Shown in pieces: positions 32,047 through 40,605 of a stretch of 64,000 nucleotides of DNA. A program made the translations under genes and the position numbers. Positions within the stretch are counted from its first letter, which is position 1, and each line of letters opens with the position of its first letter. The notes beneath the pieces are model-generated. The model saw nothing but the letters and a program-made list of their open reading frames with translations. It did not search any database and was not told the DNA's origin. Source of the stretch: Sapientia aquatica. Lineage in GTDB: Bacteria > Pseudomonadota > Gammaproteobacteria > Burkholderiales > Burkholderiaceae_D. The stretch is taken from contig NZ_SMYL01000011.1 in NCBI RefSeq assembly GCF_004358105.1, positions 44,961 to 108,960 of the forward strand, written 5' to 3'.

Positions 32047-34677
32047 TTAGTGTACTGCAATCGTAATTGGTACTACTAGTTTTGCAGTCGCTCCAGTATT
32101 GTCTGTTGCGGTTACTGTCACGTTGTATGTGCCTGTGACAGGGCTTGACCATAAGACGCCGATCACCAAGCCCGCCGGTGAAAAACTCACGCCCATCGGC
32201 ATGCCGGTAATTGACACTTGCATCGAGGTCGCGGCTTTGTCGGTGATCGTAATCGTGCCACTCAACGGCTTTCCTGCGACACCGGTCATGGTCGTGGCGG
32301 TGATGACGGGACCAGCAACCGTTTTTGCGGCGATTACGACGCTAAACACGCCTGTGCCGCTTAAGCCGGTTTTACTATCTTTGGCGGTCAAAGTTACTGT
32401 GTAGCTGCCTTGGACGGGCGTAGCCCAAGTCACTACTCCAGCCGCGCTGATGACCATGCCAGAAGGCGCGCCAGACAGCGTGTAGGTAATCGGATTAGAA
32501 GCGCTGACCGTCGGCGTAAATGATAATGCCGTACCCACCGTGCCATTGATGGTGGCACCCGTGATTGTTGGCGGCGGTGTCTGCGCAATGACTATCGTGA
32601 CGATACCTTTGCCGACCAATTTAGTGACGGTGTCGGTTGCCAGTACTGTGACTGAATAGGTGCCAGCGACTGGTGTTGCCCACGCAAATACGCCTGCGTT
32701 AGAAATCGATAATCCTGCCGGTGCCCCCGTTAAACTGACTGTAATTGGATCGACCGCAGTAATCGGCACGGTGGCTGACAACGCTTTTCCGACTTGCCCA
32801 TTGACCGTGGTGACTGGGACGACTGGCGCGGCTGGCACGGTGATTTTGACGGTATATACGCCAGAGCCGCTCAAGCCGTTCACATTGTCTTTGGCATTCA
32901 CAGTCACCGCATAATTCCCCGCAGCCGGAGTTGCCCAAGTTACGGCGCCCGAACTGTTAATCGTCATGCCACTTGGCGCACCGGTTAATGAGTAGGTAAC
33001 CGCATTGGATGCGGCAACTGAGACCGTAAAGCTCAATGGTGTTGTCGTTAATCCGTTAATGGTGGCCGGCGTCACCACTGGCGCAACAGCAACGGAAGTC
33101 GCACCCGACAAAACACTCAACATGCTCACGACATTTGGCGTTCCGAGGCCAGTCACTTCGTCGTACCCAACCCGCGCCGAACAACGTGCGCAGGAGCCAT
33201 CTGAGCCGCTAGTAACATCCAAAAATGTGCTGGAATAGGCGCTCGCGTTTTGCGCAATTTGTGAGTACAGCGTGGCATGTGGCGCACCGACCGCGGCCTT
33301 ACCACTCAGTGCGCGCTGTGCATTAGCAATGGCAATAATTCCGGCCCATTGTGGCGTCGATAAGCTCGTTCCACCAGCACTCACCCAACTCACCGCACTG
33401 CTACCAGCATTAATAATCGCCACATACTGTCCGGAGTTCGGATCGCCATTAAACGCGACGTCAGCCACACCGCGATTGGACTTGGTACCCATGCCTGGGA
33501 CGCTGCTCGATTGATAGCTTGGTGCCGCGACATAGGCGCTCACTCCGCCGCCGGTATTGGACCACGCCGTTTCGCTACGCGCTGCCGTTGCAGTTCCAGA
33601 ATAATTCAACGTCGTCCCACCAACAGCCAACACGCGGCTTGAAGCCGACGGCCATGATACGCCGGTGCCGTTGTCACCGGTGGCCGCCAAATACGTCATG
33701 TTTGCGGTGGCGAACAATGAATCCATCGCTGCCATCCACGAACCTTCGGGTGCACCAAAACTCATCGACACTGCGCCTGGCCCCATTGCGTTGGCTAAAC
33801 TGATCGCGCCTGAAAAACTAGTGCTAGAAGCATCCGGTGCTTCGATCAAAATAATGCGTGCCATCGGCGCTGTGGCATGGGCCCATTCCACGTCCAAAGC
33901 AATTTCAGTTGCCCATCCAGCGTCGTTTGCAGGCGACGCAGAAGTGAGCGTGCCAGCTGCGCTGCTATACACTACCGAAAATTGGCAACCAGTCGTCGGA
34001 GCCGCCGCCAGCGGCAGCTTGGTGCTGGCAGGCATATTAACCGTCGTGCAGCCCATGAGCCCAAAATGCGTATTAAACGCGGCTAATTCAGCAATCACAT
34101 TCGGGTCGTTATACGCATCAACAATATAAATAGTTTGACCTGCACCCAGCGCCGCCGCTTGCGCTGCAGTCATTGCTGCGGTTGTTGGCAAAGAAGGTAA
34201 AGAATATGCCGCACGGATTTGCGCGGGAGTATACGTCGTCACCACGCCGGTTGAGGCCGCTGGTTTGCCCGCCGCGTCCGGAACAACGCCAGATTGTTGC
34301 GCGGCCTGCATTTGCTGCAACGTCGCGCCGCGCATCGCAAACCCACGCATATGTTCTGGCACACGATGCAGCGCAGGTGCTTTGCTTGCCGACGCATCGT
34401 TGTTGTAGGCATCAACATTGCTCGGTGCGCTCAATTCGACCGGCGCTAAATAGAAAGCTGGTTTGGCAATTTGCTGCCCATCAAGCCCTTGCGGAACTGG
34501 ACTGACCAAATCAAAGGTGGTCGTCGCCGTCGCAATCGCTGCGGGTGCCGCTTGTTGCGTGGCAGTCGAACTGGTCGACGAAGATTGTCCGCCGCAAGCG
34601 CTGAGCATAACGGCAACGCTGAACGTGCTTAGCAAGCTAGCTAATGGGACAGACGTGGTGTGATTGGGTGACTTCAT
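32047..34677 (-). CDS. Sedolisin-family (S53) peptidase lipoprotein with four Ig-like repeats
   Basis: The start at 34677 (GGAG 7 bases upstream) gives 876 residues with lipobox LSAC (Cys28). The upstream ATG at 34728 would hide the lipoprotein signal. The catalytic domain has GWATEIALDVEW (E258, D262), LAATGDNG (D335) and GGTSLSTPQWAG (S438), the Ser-Glu-Asp set of sedolisins. The usual N-terminal prodomain seems short. Four repeats of about 85 residues follow, each like SLTGAPxGxxIxxxGVxxWATPxxGxYxVTV (He_PIG/Ig-like). It is probably surface-anchored and degrades proteins outside the cytoplasm. A c-di-GMP riboswitch precedes it. Confidence 0.88.
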   Translation of the reverse strand: MKSPNHTTSVPLASLLSTFSVAVMLSACGGQSSSTSSTATQQAAPAAIATATTTFDLVSPVPQGLDGQQIAKPAFYLAPVELSAPSNVDAYNNDASASKAPALHRVPEHMRGFAMRGATLQQMQAAQQSGVVPDAAGKPAASTGVVTTYTPAQIRAAYSLPSLPTTAAMTAAQAAALGAGQTIYIVDAYNDPNVIAELAAFNTHFGLMGCTTVNMPASTKLPLAAAPTTGCQFSVVYSSAAGTLTSASPANDAGWATEIALDVEWAHATAPMARIILIEAPDASSTSFSGAISLANAMGPGAVSMSFGAPEGSWMAAMDSLFATANMTYLAATGDNGTGVSWPSASSRVLAVGGTTLNYSGTATAARSETAWSNTGGGVSAYVAAPSYQSSSVPGMGTKSNRGVADVAFNGDPNSGQYVAIINAGSSAVSWVSAGGTSLSTPQWAGIIAIANAQRALSGKAAVGAPHATLYSQIAQNASAYSSTFLDVTSGSDGSCARCSARVGYDEVTGLGTPNVVSMLSVLSGATSVAVAPVVTPATINGLTTTPLSFTVSVAASNAVTYSLTGAPSGMTINSSGAVTWATPAAGNYAVTVNAKDNVNGLSGSGVYTVKITVPAAPVVPVTTVNGQVGKALSATVPITAVDPITVSLTGAPAGLSISNAGVFAWATPVAGTYSVTVLATDTVTKLVGKGIVTIVIAQTPPPTITGATINGTVGTALSFTPTVSASNPITYTLSGAPSGMVISAAGVVTWATPVQGSYTVTLTAKDSKTGLSGTGVFSVVIAAKTVAGPVITATTMTGVAGKPLSGTITITDKAATSMQVSITGMPMGVSFSPAGLVIGVLWSSPVTGTYNVTVTATDNTGATAKLVVPITIAVH

Positions 34678-34679
34678 TA

Positions 34680-34702
34680 CTCGCTCCAACAAATTGAGCG
34701 AG
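34680..34702 (-). promoter_or_regulatory. Shine-Dalgarno-sequestering hairpin (expression platform)
   Basis: On the minus strand CTCGCTC pairs with GAGCGAG, 7 base pairs around a 9-nt loop. The 3' arm contains the GGAG ribosome binding site of the S53 peptidase. It lies between the c-di-GMP aptamer and the ATG, so ligand-dependent translational control is plausible. Confidence 0.6.
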
Positions 34703-34756
34703 GGCGGCGCTAGAACAAAACTCAACAATAAGCAGAGAAACTACCCATCATGAGAT

Positions 34757-34850
34757 TTGGCAACCCCGCTACCGTTGCGCTTATTACATCATGCGCTTTA
34801 GGCCGGAGGCTTTGCGTCCCTATCTTTCAATAGGTTTGCCCTCAGTGAAC
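34757..34850 (-). ncRNA. c-di-GMP-I (GEMM) riboswitch aptamer
   Basis: Read on the minus strand, the hallmarks come in order. They are CACTGAGGGCAAACC, the GAAA tetraloop in CCTATTGAAAGATAGG, GGACGCAAAGCC, CGGCCTAAA, then GGTAGCGGGGTTGCC, which supplies the tetraloop receptor/P3 side. This matches the GEMM-I consensus throughout. It lies about 80 nt before the S53 peptidase ATG with an SD-masking hairpin between. It predicts that c-di-GMP controls synthesis of the secreted peptidase; whether it switches on or off cannot be read by eye. Confidence 0.93.
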
Positions 34851-34852
34851 AA

Positions 34853-34881
34853 ATTTAAAACTCACAAAACGTGAATTTCAA
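34853..34881 (-). promoter_or_regulatory. Candidate sigma-70 promoter of the riboswitch-S53 gene
   Basis: On the minus strand, TTGAAA and TAAATT are spaced by 17 bases, placing transcription start right at the 5' edge of the riboswitch aptamer. Four of six matches are present in each box. Confidence 0.45.
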
Positions 34882-35411
34882 CAAAACTGTTTTTCTTACA
34901 TTTGGATACTAGTCCTTTTTTTCTCAGATCAAAAGCGATTTCACACTTTTTCGCAAACTATTTTTGATTCATTATCGGAACAATCACATTGCTTATAATT
35001 TAAGCACGTCGTCATAGGAGAAAAGCTATTTTTTTGGCTATTTTTACTCTGAATTTTTGATGCTTTTTTGAGCAGTATTAGAGAAAAGTTTGGGCGTTTT
35101 TTCATATTTTTTCAGAACGCGAATTGCTTAAATTTATAGCAAGCGATTCTAACTCAACGAAAACTAAACTCGCGCGTCAAATCAATAAGCATGCTTATTT
35201 TTTCAGCAAAACTCATAAAGTCCATGCAACCACCCCAATCCCGCGCTAAAATTACCCGCTTTAGCGCCCGCAAGGACTAATTTACCTGCCACGCTAAGAT
35301 GGGAAGATGACAAATTAAGGCTTGAAACGCCCTGAAACAAATTAAGTACAAATTTCATATTCTCTTCATCATTCGCAGGTAGAATCCGTTGTCGTTTTAC
35401 ATTTACCATTC
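34882..35411. other. Noncoding AT-rich stretch upstream of the parvulin gene
   Basis: About 530 bases carry no supported gene. The region is AT-rich, with T-rich runs at 34916-35120 and a perfect 16-bp palindrome AATAAGCATGCTTATT at 35184-35199. That palindrome is followed by TTTTTT on the plus strand. A 51-68-codon minus-strand ORF at 35203-35409 was judged unsupported. Confidence 0.4.
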
Positions 35412-35439
35412 GCCTATATCCACCATTATTGATATAGGC
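35412..35439 (+). promoter_or_regulatory. 5' UTR hairpin before the parvulin gene
   Basis: GCCTATATC pairs with GATATAGGC (9 base pairs, 10-nt loop), ending about 11 bases before the AAGGA ribosome binding site. It could be an operator or a message-stabilising structure. Confidence 0.45.
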
Positions 35440-35462
35440 CGAAACACTTTAAAGGAAATAAG

Positions 35463-36422
35463 ATGTTGATTAACTCTCGCGTTATGCTCGCTGGTGCTGC
35501 TGCACTGTTAGCACTGACTGCTTGCACTCCAAAAGATGCTGACAAATCAGCCGCATCGGCTTCAGCTTCTGCCACTGCAAAAGATGTTGTCGCCGCCACC
35601 GTCAACGGCACACCAATCAACCAAAAACAAGTGGACATGATTCTCAAGCAGCAACGTGGCATGCCGGATACGCCAGAAACGCGCAAGATGATTATCGAAA
35701 ACATCGCTGTGCAATTATTGGTTGCGCAAGAAGCCGTTAAAAAAGGCTTAGACAAAACACCAGATACATTGGACGAATTAGAAATCGCAAAACAATCTGT
35801 GTTAGCGCAAGCCTACGTTCAAGACTACCTCAAACATAACGACGTCACTGACGCACAATTGGCAACCGAATACGACAAGTTAAAAGCACAGTCGTCGGGC
35901 GACCAATACAAAGCACGTCATATCTTGGTAAAAACCGAAGACGAAGCCAAAGCGATAATTGCAAAGTTGAACAAAGATCCAAAACAATTTGAAGCACTCG
36001 CCAAAGCACAATCCTTAGACCCAGGTTCAAAAGTTAAAGGCGGTGATTTAGGTTGGTTTGATCCAAAAGGTATGGTTCCTGAATTTAGCGCAGCCGTAGC
36101 GAAATTAGAAAAAGGTAAATTTACCGAAGAGCCAGTCAAATCACAGTACGGCTACCACGTGATTTTCTTAGATGACAAGCGCGCTAACCCAAGCACCTTG
36201 CCACCATTAGAGCAAATCAAAGCACCGTTGAGCCAACAGATTAAAGAACAAAATCTGAAAAAACTGGTTGAAGAAATGAAAGAAAAAGCCAAGATCGACA
36301 TCGTTGGCGCACCAGCGGCACCAGCAGCTCCAGCCTCTGCACCAGCAGCCCCAGCAGCACCAGTCGTCGGCGCACCAGCTCCATCTGGTTCTAAACCTGC
36401 AGCATCAACACCAGGCAAATAA
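35463..36422 (+). CDS. Parvulin-type peptidyl-prolyl isomerase lipoprotein
   Basis: The 319-residue protein has a lipoprotein signal (lipobox LTAC, Cys21). An N-terminal SurA/PrsA-like helical region (VNGTPINQKQVDMILKQQ...) follows. The PpiC/rotamase domain is at about residues 155-245 (KARHILVKTEDEA, GGDLGWFDPKGMVPEF, VKSQYGYHVIFLDDKR). An Ala/Pro-rich tail (PAAPAAPASAPAAP) ends it. It probably helps fold exported proteins in the periplasm. AAGGA precedes the ATG. It is monocistronic with a strong terminator. Confidence 0.92.
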   Translation: MLINSRVMLAGAAALLALTACTPKDADKSAASASASATAKDVVAATVNGTPINQKQVDMILKQQRGMPDTPETRKMIIENIAVQLLVAQEAVKKGLDKTPDTLDELEIAKQSVLAQAYVQDYLKHNDVTDAQLATEYDKLKAQSSGDQYKARHILVKTEDEAKAIIAKLNKDPKQFEALAKAQSLDPGSKVKGGDLGWFDPKGMVPEFSAAVAKLEKGKFTEEPVKSQYGYHVIFLDDKRANPSTLPPLEQIKAPLSQQIKEQNLKKLVEEMKEKAKIDIVGAPAAPAAPASAPAAPAAPVVGAPAPSGSKPAASTPGK

Positions 36423-36463
36423 TCTTGCTACATTAATCGCTAACTGATTTAGCGATCAATAAT

Positions 36464-36502
36464 AAAAAATCCCCGTTACAGCGATGTAACGGGGATTTTT
36501 TT
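36464..36502. terminator. Bidirectional intrinsic terminator
   Basis: AAAAAATCCCCGTTACA and TGTAACGGGGATTTTTT form an almost perfect long stem with a GCGA loop. It serves both the parvulin gene and the convergent helicase gene. Confidence 0.92.
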
Positions 36503-36585
36503 ACGGCGTTGATGGGCAATAAATTCAATCGAGTTGTTTGATTAAGTCAGCTGCTACGCCGACCTAATAAAACAACGTAGTTCAT

Positions 36586-38925
36586 TTATTTGGGCTTGCG
36601 TTTCGCGCCGTCTTTGGCGTCGCTGATGAAACTTTTCTTCTTAGCCGCTTGTGCTTGCTGCGCGGCCTTGTCTGAATTGATTAAGCCCGCGCCAACGTGT
36701 TTGATGTTTAATTGCTGCCCCGCCAAACGCACCGCTTTGAGATTATCGAGAATATGTTGTGGCATTCCTTCGGGTAAATCCAACACGCTGTAGCTGTCGA
36801 AAATATCGATGCGGCCGATGTGTTTGGCATCGAGTTTCGCTTCCGCTGCTACCGTGGTCACGATTGCGCTTGGGGTAATTTCGTGGTTGCGGCCTACTTC
36901 GATGCGGTAGCTTTGAACGGCGAATTTACTCTTACTGTTTGGCTTTTCTTTTTTGACGCGCGGCTGGGCGACTTCGTCCAATTTGGCGGCTGGTTTGGCT
37001 TCGACTTTTTCGGACTTGTCGTTGCGATCTACTTTGACCGGCTTTTCAAATTTTTCTGTTTTCTTTTCGGGCTTGGCGAAGTCTGCGCGCTTTTCAGCTG
37101 GTTTTTCAAACGCTTTTTCAACTGGTTTTTCGAACGCTTTTGGCGCACTGCGCGGCGCGACTTCTGGGACGTGCGCGGCGGCTTCTGGTTGTCCATCTAC
37201 CGTGATTTTTAATTGCTGGCCGGCGACCCAAACAGCTTTTAAATGCTGCATCACTTCTTTGGGTAAATCGCTCGGCAAATCCAAAATACTGAAGCCATCG
37301 TAGATTTCGATGCGTCCGATATTCTTGGAGTCGATATTGGCTTCGTTGGCAATCGCGCCGACGATGTTGCCCGGTTTAACGCCGTGATCGTGACCTACTT
37401 CGATACGGTAGCTTTGCATGCCGGGTTCGGACACGCGGGGCGCACGTTCGCGCTCTGGGCGAGCGGAACGTTCGCTGCGTTCACGCATTGGACGGTCTTC
37501 ACGACCGAAACGATCAGCACGTTCTAGGCGCTCACCTCGATCACTACGTTCACGGGTTGGACGTTCGTCGGAGTGCGCGGTTTCCATGCGCGGTTCGCGT
37601 TTGTTTTTATCCAATAGCAGTGGCACATCGCCGCGTGCAATCTTGGCTAACGCGGCAGCGATTTCAATTGCTGGCACATTATGTTCTTGCTCATACGCTT
37701 CGATAATGGCTTGGAATTGTTCCAATTCACCTTCTGCAATCGTGGCGCTAATTTGGTCTTTAAACTTGGCGATCCGCACGTTGTTGACCGTTTGAATGCT
37801 AGGCAATTCGAGCGGTGACACTGGCTGGCGAGTGGAACGCTCGATCATTTTGAGCAAGCCTTTTTCGCGCGGCGTGATGAATAAAATTGCCTCGCCGCTG
37901 CGACCAGCGCGACCAGTTCGGCCAATGCGGTGCGTATAGCTTTCTGGATCGTGCGGCACATCATAATTAATCACGTGGCTGATGCGCTCCACATCCAAGC
38001 CGCGCGCGGCCACATCGGTGGCGACCAAGATGTCGATCTTGCCGTCTTTGAGTTGTTGAATCGTGCGCTCACGTTGCGCTTGTTGAATGTCGCCATTGAT
38101 CGCGGCAGCAGAAAATCCGCGTGCCGATAAACGACCGGCTAATTCTTCGGTACCTAATTTAGTGCGCGCAAAAATAATCATGCCGTCGAATGTTTCTGCT
38201 TCCAAAATCCGAGTCAAGGCATCCAATTTATGCATGCCGCTGACCAACCAATAACGTTGGCGGATATTGTCGGCGGTGCCGGTTTTGGCGGCCACGGTAA
38301 TCTCGGCCGGTGAGCGCAAATAAGTTTGCGCAATGCGTTTGATTGCTGACGGCATGGTGGCCGAGAACAAGGTGGTTTGGCGCTCGGACGGTGTCTCTTG
38401 CAAAATCCGCTCTACGTCGTCGATAAAACCCATACGCAGCATTTCATCGGCTTCGTCCAACACCAAAGTTTTTAATTTCGATAAATCGAGCGAGCCTTTA
38501 TCCAAATGATCAATCACGCGGCCCGGCGTCCCAACCACCACGTGCACGCCACGGCGCAGCGCGGACAATTGCGGACCGTAACTTTGACCACCATAAATTG
38601 GCAACACATGAAAGCCTGGAATATGCGCGGCATAGCTTTGAAATGCTTCGGCCACTTGGATCGCTAGTTCCCGCGTTGGCGCAAGCACCAAGGCTTGCGG
38701 CGCGGTTTGTTTGATATCGATGCGCGACAAAATCGGTAACGCAAAAGCGGCGGTTTTACCGGTGCCGGTTTGGGCTTGACCGAGCACATCGCGATTGGCT
38801 AATAGCAGCGGAATAGTGGCCGCTTGAATCGGGGATGGGGTTTCGTAACCGATGTCATTGAGCACGCGCAGTAAGGCGTCACTTAAATTTAATTCGGCGA
38901 AAGTGGGGAGGGATTGTTCAGACAT
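36586..38925 (-). CDS. deaD: DEAD-box RNA helicase DeaD/CsdA type with two RNA-binding domains
   Basis: The 779-residue ATP-dependent RNA helicase has Q motif TPSPIQ, Walker A AQTGTGKTAAF, DEAD in LVLDEADEM (about residue 157) and SAT. The C-terminal helicase lobe ends in HRIGRTGRAGRSG. An Arg/Glu-rich linker (about 440-500) leads to a DbpA-type RNA-binding domain (QSYRIEVGHDHGVKPGNIVG, about 503-575). A Lys/Glu/Pro-rich linker with AFEKP repeats then precedes a second copy (QSYRIEVGRNHEITPSAIV, about 671-742). The duplicated domain is unusual. It probably acts in cold-shock RNA unwinding and ribosome assembly. Confidence 0.93.
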   Translation of the reverse strand: MSEQSLPTFAELNLSDALLRVLNDIGYETPSPIQAATIPLLLANRDVLGQAQTGTGKTAAFALPILSRIDIKQTAPQALVLAPTRELAIQVAEAFQSYAAHIPGFHVLPIYGGQSYGPQLSALRRGVHVVVGTPGRVIDHLDKGSLDLSKLKTLVLDEADEMLRMGFIDDVERILQETPSERQTTLFSATMPSAIKRIAQTYLRSPAEITVAAKTGTADNIRQRYWLVSGMHKLDALTRILEAETFDGMIIFARTKLGTEELAGRLSARGFSAAAINGDIQQAQRERTIQQLKDGKIDILVATDVAARGLDVERISHVINYDVPHDPESYTHRIGRTGRAGRSGEAILFITPREKGLLKMIERSTRQPVSPLELPSIQTVNNVRIAKFKDQISATIAEGELEQFQAIIEAYEQEHNVPAIEIAAALAKIARGDVPLLLDKNKREPRMETAHSDERPTRERSDRGERLERADRFGREDRPMRERSERSARPERERAPRVSEPGMQSYRIEVGHDHGVKPGNIVGAIANEANIDSKNIGRIEIYDGFSILDLPSDLPKEVMQHLKAVWVAGQQLKITVDGQPEAAAHVPEVAPRSAPKAFEKPVEKAFEKPAEKRADFAKPEKKTEKFEKPVKVDRNDKSEKVEAKPAAKLDEVAQPRVKKEKPNSKSKFAVQSYRIEVGRNHEITPSAIVTTVAAEAKLDAKHIGRIDIFDSYSVLDLPEGMPQHILDNLKAVRLAGQQLNIKHVGAGLINSDKAAQQAQAAKKKSFISDAKDGAKRKPK

Positions 38926-39009
38926 GGGGTACTCGCAGGTTCATTGGGTCGCGTATGCGACGAGGTGGGGCGTAGTTTACTCCGTTGTTGCTGCGCTGCA
39001 CAGCGAATA

Positions 39010-39041
39010 AAGGCCGGGATTGAAGTTCAAGTCCCGGCCTT
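39010..39041 (-). terminator. Terminator-like hairpin after the P450 gene
   Basis: AAGGCCGGGA pairs with TCCCGGCCTT around a 12-nt loop, 25 bases past the P450 stop. The minus-strand tail is only weakly T-rich (TTATTCGC). Confidence 0.65.
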
Positions 39042-39066
39042 CGTAGCGATTACTTGGTTATAGCTG

Positions 39067-40524
39067 CTATTTACGCAATTTCAAGCGCATTTTGAGTCCG
39101 ACGGGCGCCATGGTGAAGGCCATATGCTCTTCCGGCTCTTTTCCGTTGGGTGCCGTTATCGAATCAATATCGAATCGGGTTAATAACATCGCCATGGCGA
39201 TTTTCATTTCGAGCAAGGCCAAATAGCGCCCTGGGCAAATCCGCGGGCCTGCGCCGAATGGCATGGAAATACGTTTCACCGAACTAATCGCTTGACCGGC
39301 GGTTTGGGCGGCTTCGCTAGTGCTTAACCAGCGCTGCGGGTCAAATTGCGCGGCGTTGGGAATATGGCTGTCTTCCACGCTGTCGCGGCGCATTAAGTTG
39401 AATACCAAGGTTCCCGTTGGCACTTCTACATCGCCAATCACCATTTCTTTTAAGGTTTGCAGCGGAATCATAGGCGCAACCGGTTTTAAGCGCATCGACT
39501 CATTAATGCAGGCATCCAGATAATCCAAGTCGTTGAGCTTGTCGATGCTGTACGATGTTTCGCCATCCAATTTGCTGCGAAGCTCTTGCTGCAAGGTCGC
39601 CAAGGTGGAAGGATTAGCCCATAGCAAAGACAGCAGCCACGCGAGCGAATTGGCGGTCGTGTCTTCACCGGCCAGCAACATAGTCAACACATTGCCGGCC
39701 ACATCGTTGTCGTTTAAACCGCTGTCGCCCTGATCGGCGGCGTTAATCATGGCTTCCAGTAAATTACTCGGATGCTGGCGCAATTCGGGATGTTGGCGCA
39801 AGCGTTCACGGCCTTGCGCGACGAAGCGATCAATGGCGGCGTTGACTTCGGCCACGCTGCGATCGAGCGCACGATCGGACGGCAAACGGAAATAACGCCA
39901 ATAGCGAAACACCGCCAAATTCCGCTTATGCACCGCTGGGAAAATTTTATCCAAATGCGATTGGATAATATCGTCGCCCGATTCCAGCGTATTCACATCA
40001 TGGCCAAAGGCCAGGCCAGTAATTGTATCGACGGTAAACCGCATTAAATCGGCTTGCAAATCGATGTCGGAGCCGAGCGATTTTTTCCAGCGCGATTCCA
40101 AGCGGTCGGTAACTTTGATCATGGCCGGAAAGTAGGCTTTGACATGCGCCGGATCGAAGGCCGACATGGCCATGCGCCGCATCTTTTTCCAGACTTCGCC
40201 GTTTGCGCCAAACACGCCGACTTGCAAGCCCATGTCTTTCCACGTTTCGGCCAGTCGTTGGGTGCGATCAAAACCATCTGGGCGCTCGCGCAGATTCTTG
40301 GCAATGACTTGGTGATCGGAAATGACCAGCAATCGTCTAGCGCCCAATTTAACGACAAAATACGCGCCAAATTCGCGACTCCACTGTTCCAATTTTTGGT
40401 GGAATAAATGCGGCACGATATCCAACGCATTGCCGATCAGCGGTAATCCTTTGGGGCTGGGCAAATCGGCTAGGCGGCGCAGCATCGGTTCGGCGACAGC
40501 GGTTTGATCGGTAGACATAGACAC
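39067..40524 (-). CDS. Cytochrome P450
   Basis: The 485-residue haem monooxygenase has I-helix LAGEDTTANSLAWLL, the K-helix ExxR in INESMRLKP, and haem-binding FGAGPRICPGRYLALLEMK with Cys430 as thiolate ligand. No signal or membrane segment is seen, so it is probably soluble or peripheral. No ferredoxin or reductase is adjacent; electron partners must lie elsewhere. The substrate is unknown. It is separated from the upstream ACC-deaminase-like gene by 81 bases on the same strand. Confidence 0.93.
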   Translation of the reverse strand: MSMSTDQTAVAEPMLRRLADLPSPKGLPLIGNALDIVPHLFHQKLEQWSREFGAYFVVKLGARRLLVISDHQVIAKNLRERPDGFDRTQRLAETWKDMGLQVGVFGANGEVWKKMRRMAMSAFDPAHVKAYFPAMIKVTDRLESRWKKSLGSDIDLQADLMRFTVDTITGLAFGHDVNTLESGDDIIQSHLDKIFPAVHKRNLAVFRYWRYFRLPSDRALDRSVAEVNAAIDRFVAQGRERLRQHPELRQHPSNLLEAMINAADQGDSGLNDNDVAGNVLTMLLAGEDTTANSLAWLLSLLWANPSTLATLQQELRSKLDGETSYSIDKLNDLDYLDACINESMRLKPVAPMIPLQTLKEMVIGDVEVPTGTLVFNLMRRDSVEDSHIPNAAQFDPQRWLSTSEAAQTAGQAISSVKRISMPFGAGPRICPGRYLALLEMKIAMAMLLTRFDIDSITAPNGKEPEEHMAFTMAPVGLKMRLKLRK

Positions 40525-40605
40525 CCCAAAAAAGAAAATGGACAGCGCTCGATAAAGTCTAGCTTTATAGCATGTTTTTTGAAGGAAATATCCTTGCGAA
40601 GCACT

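Noticed and set aside
35203..35409. 51-68-codon minus-strand ORF upstream of the parvulin gene
   Set aside because: Weak start signal, no recognisable motif, and it overlaps the promoter region of the parvulin gene.
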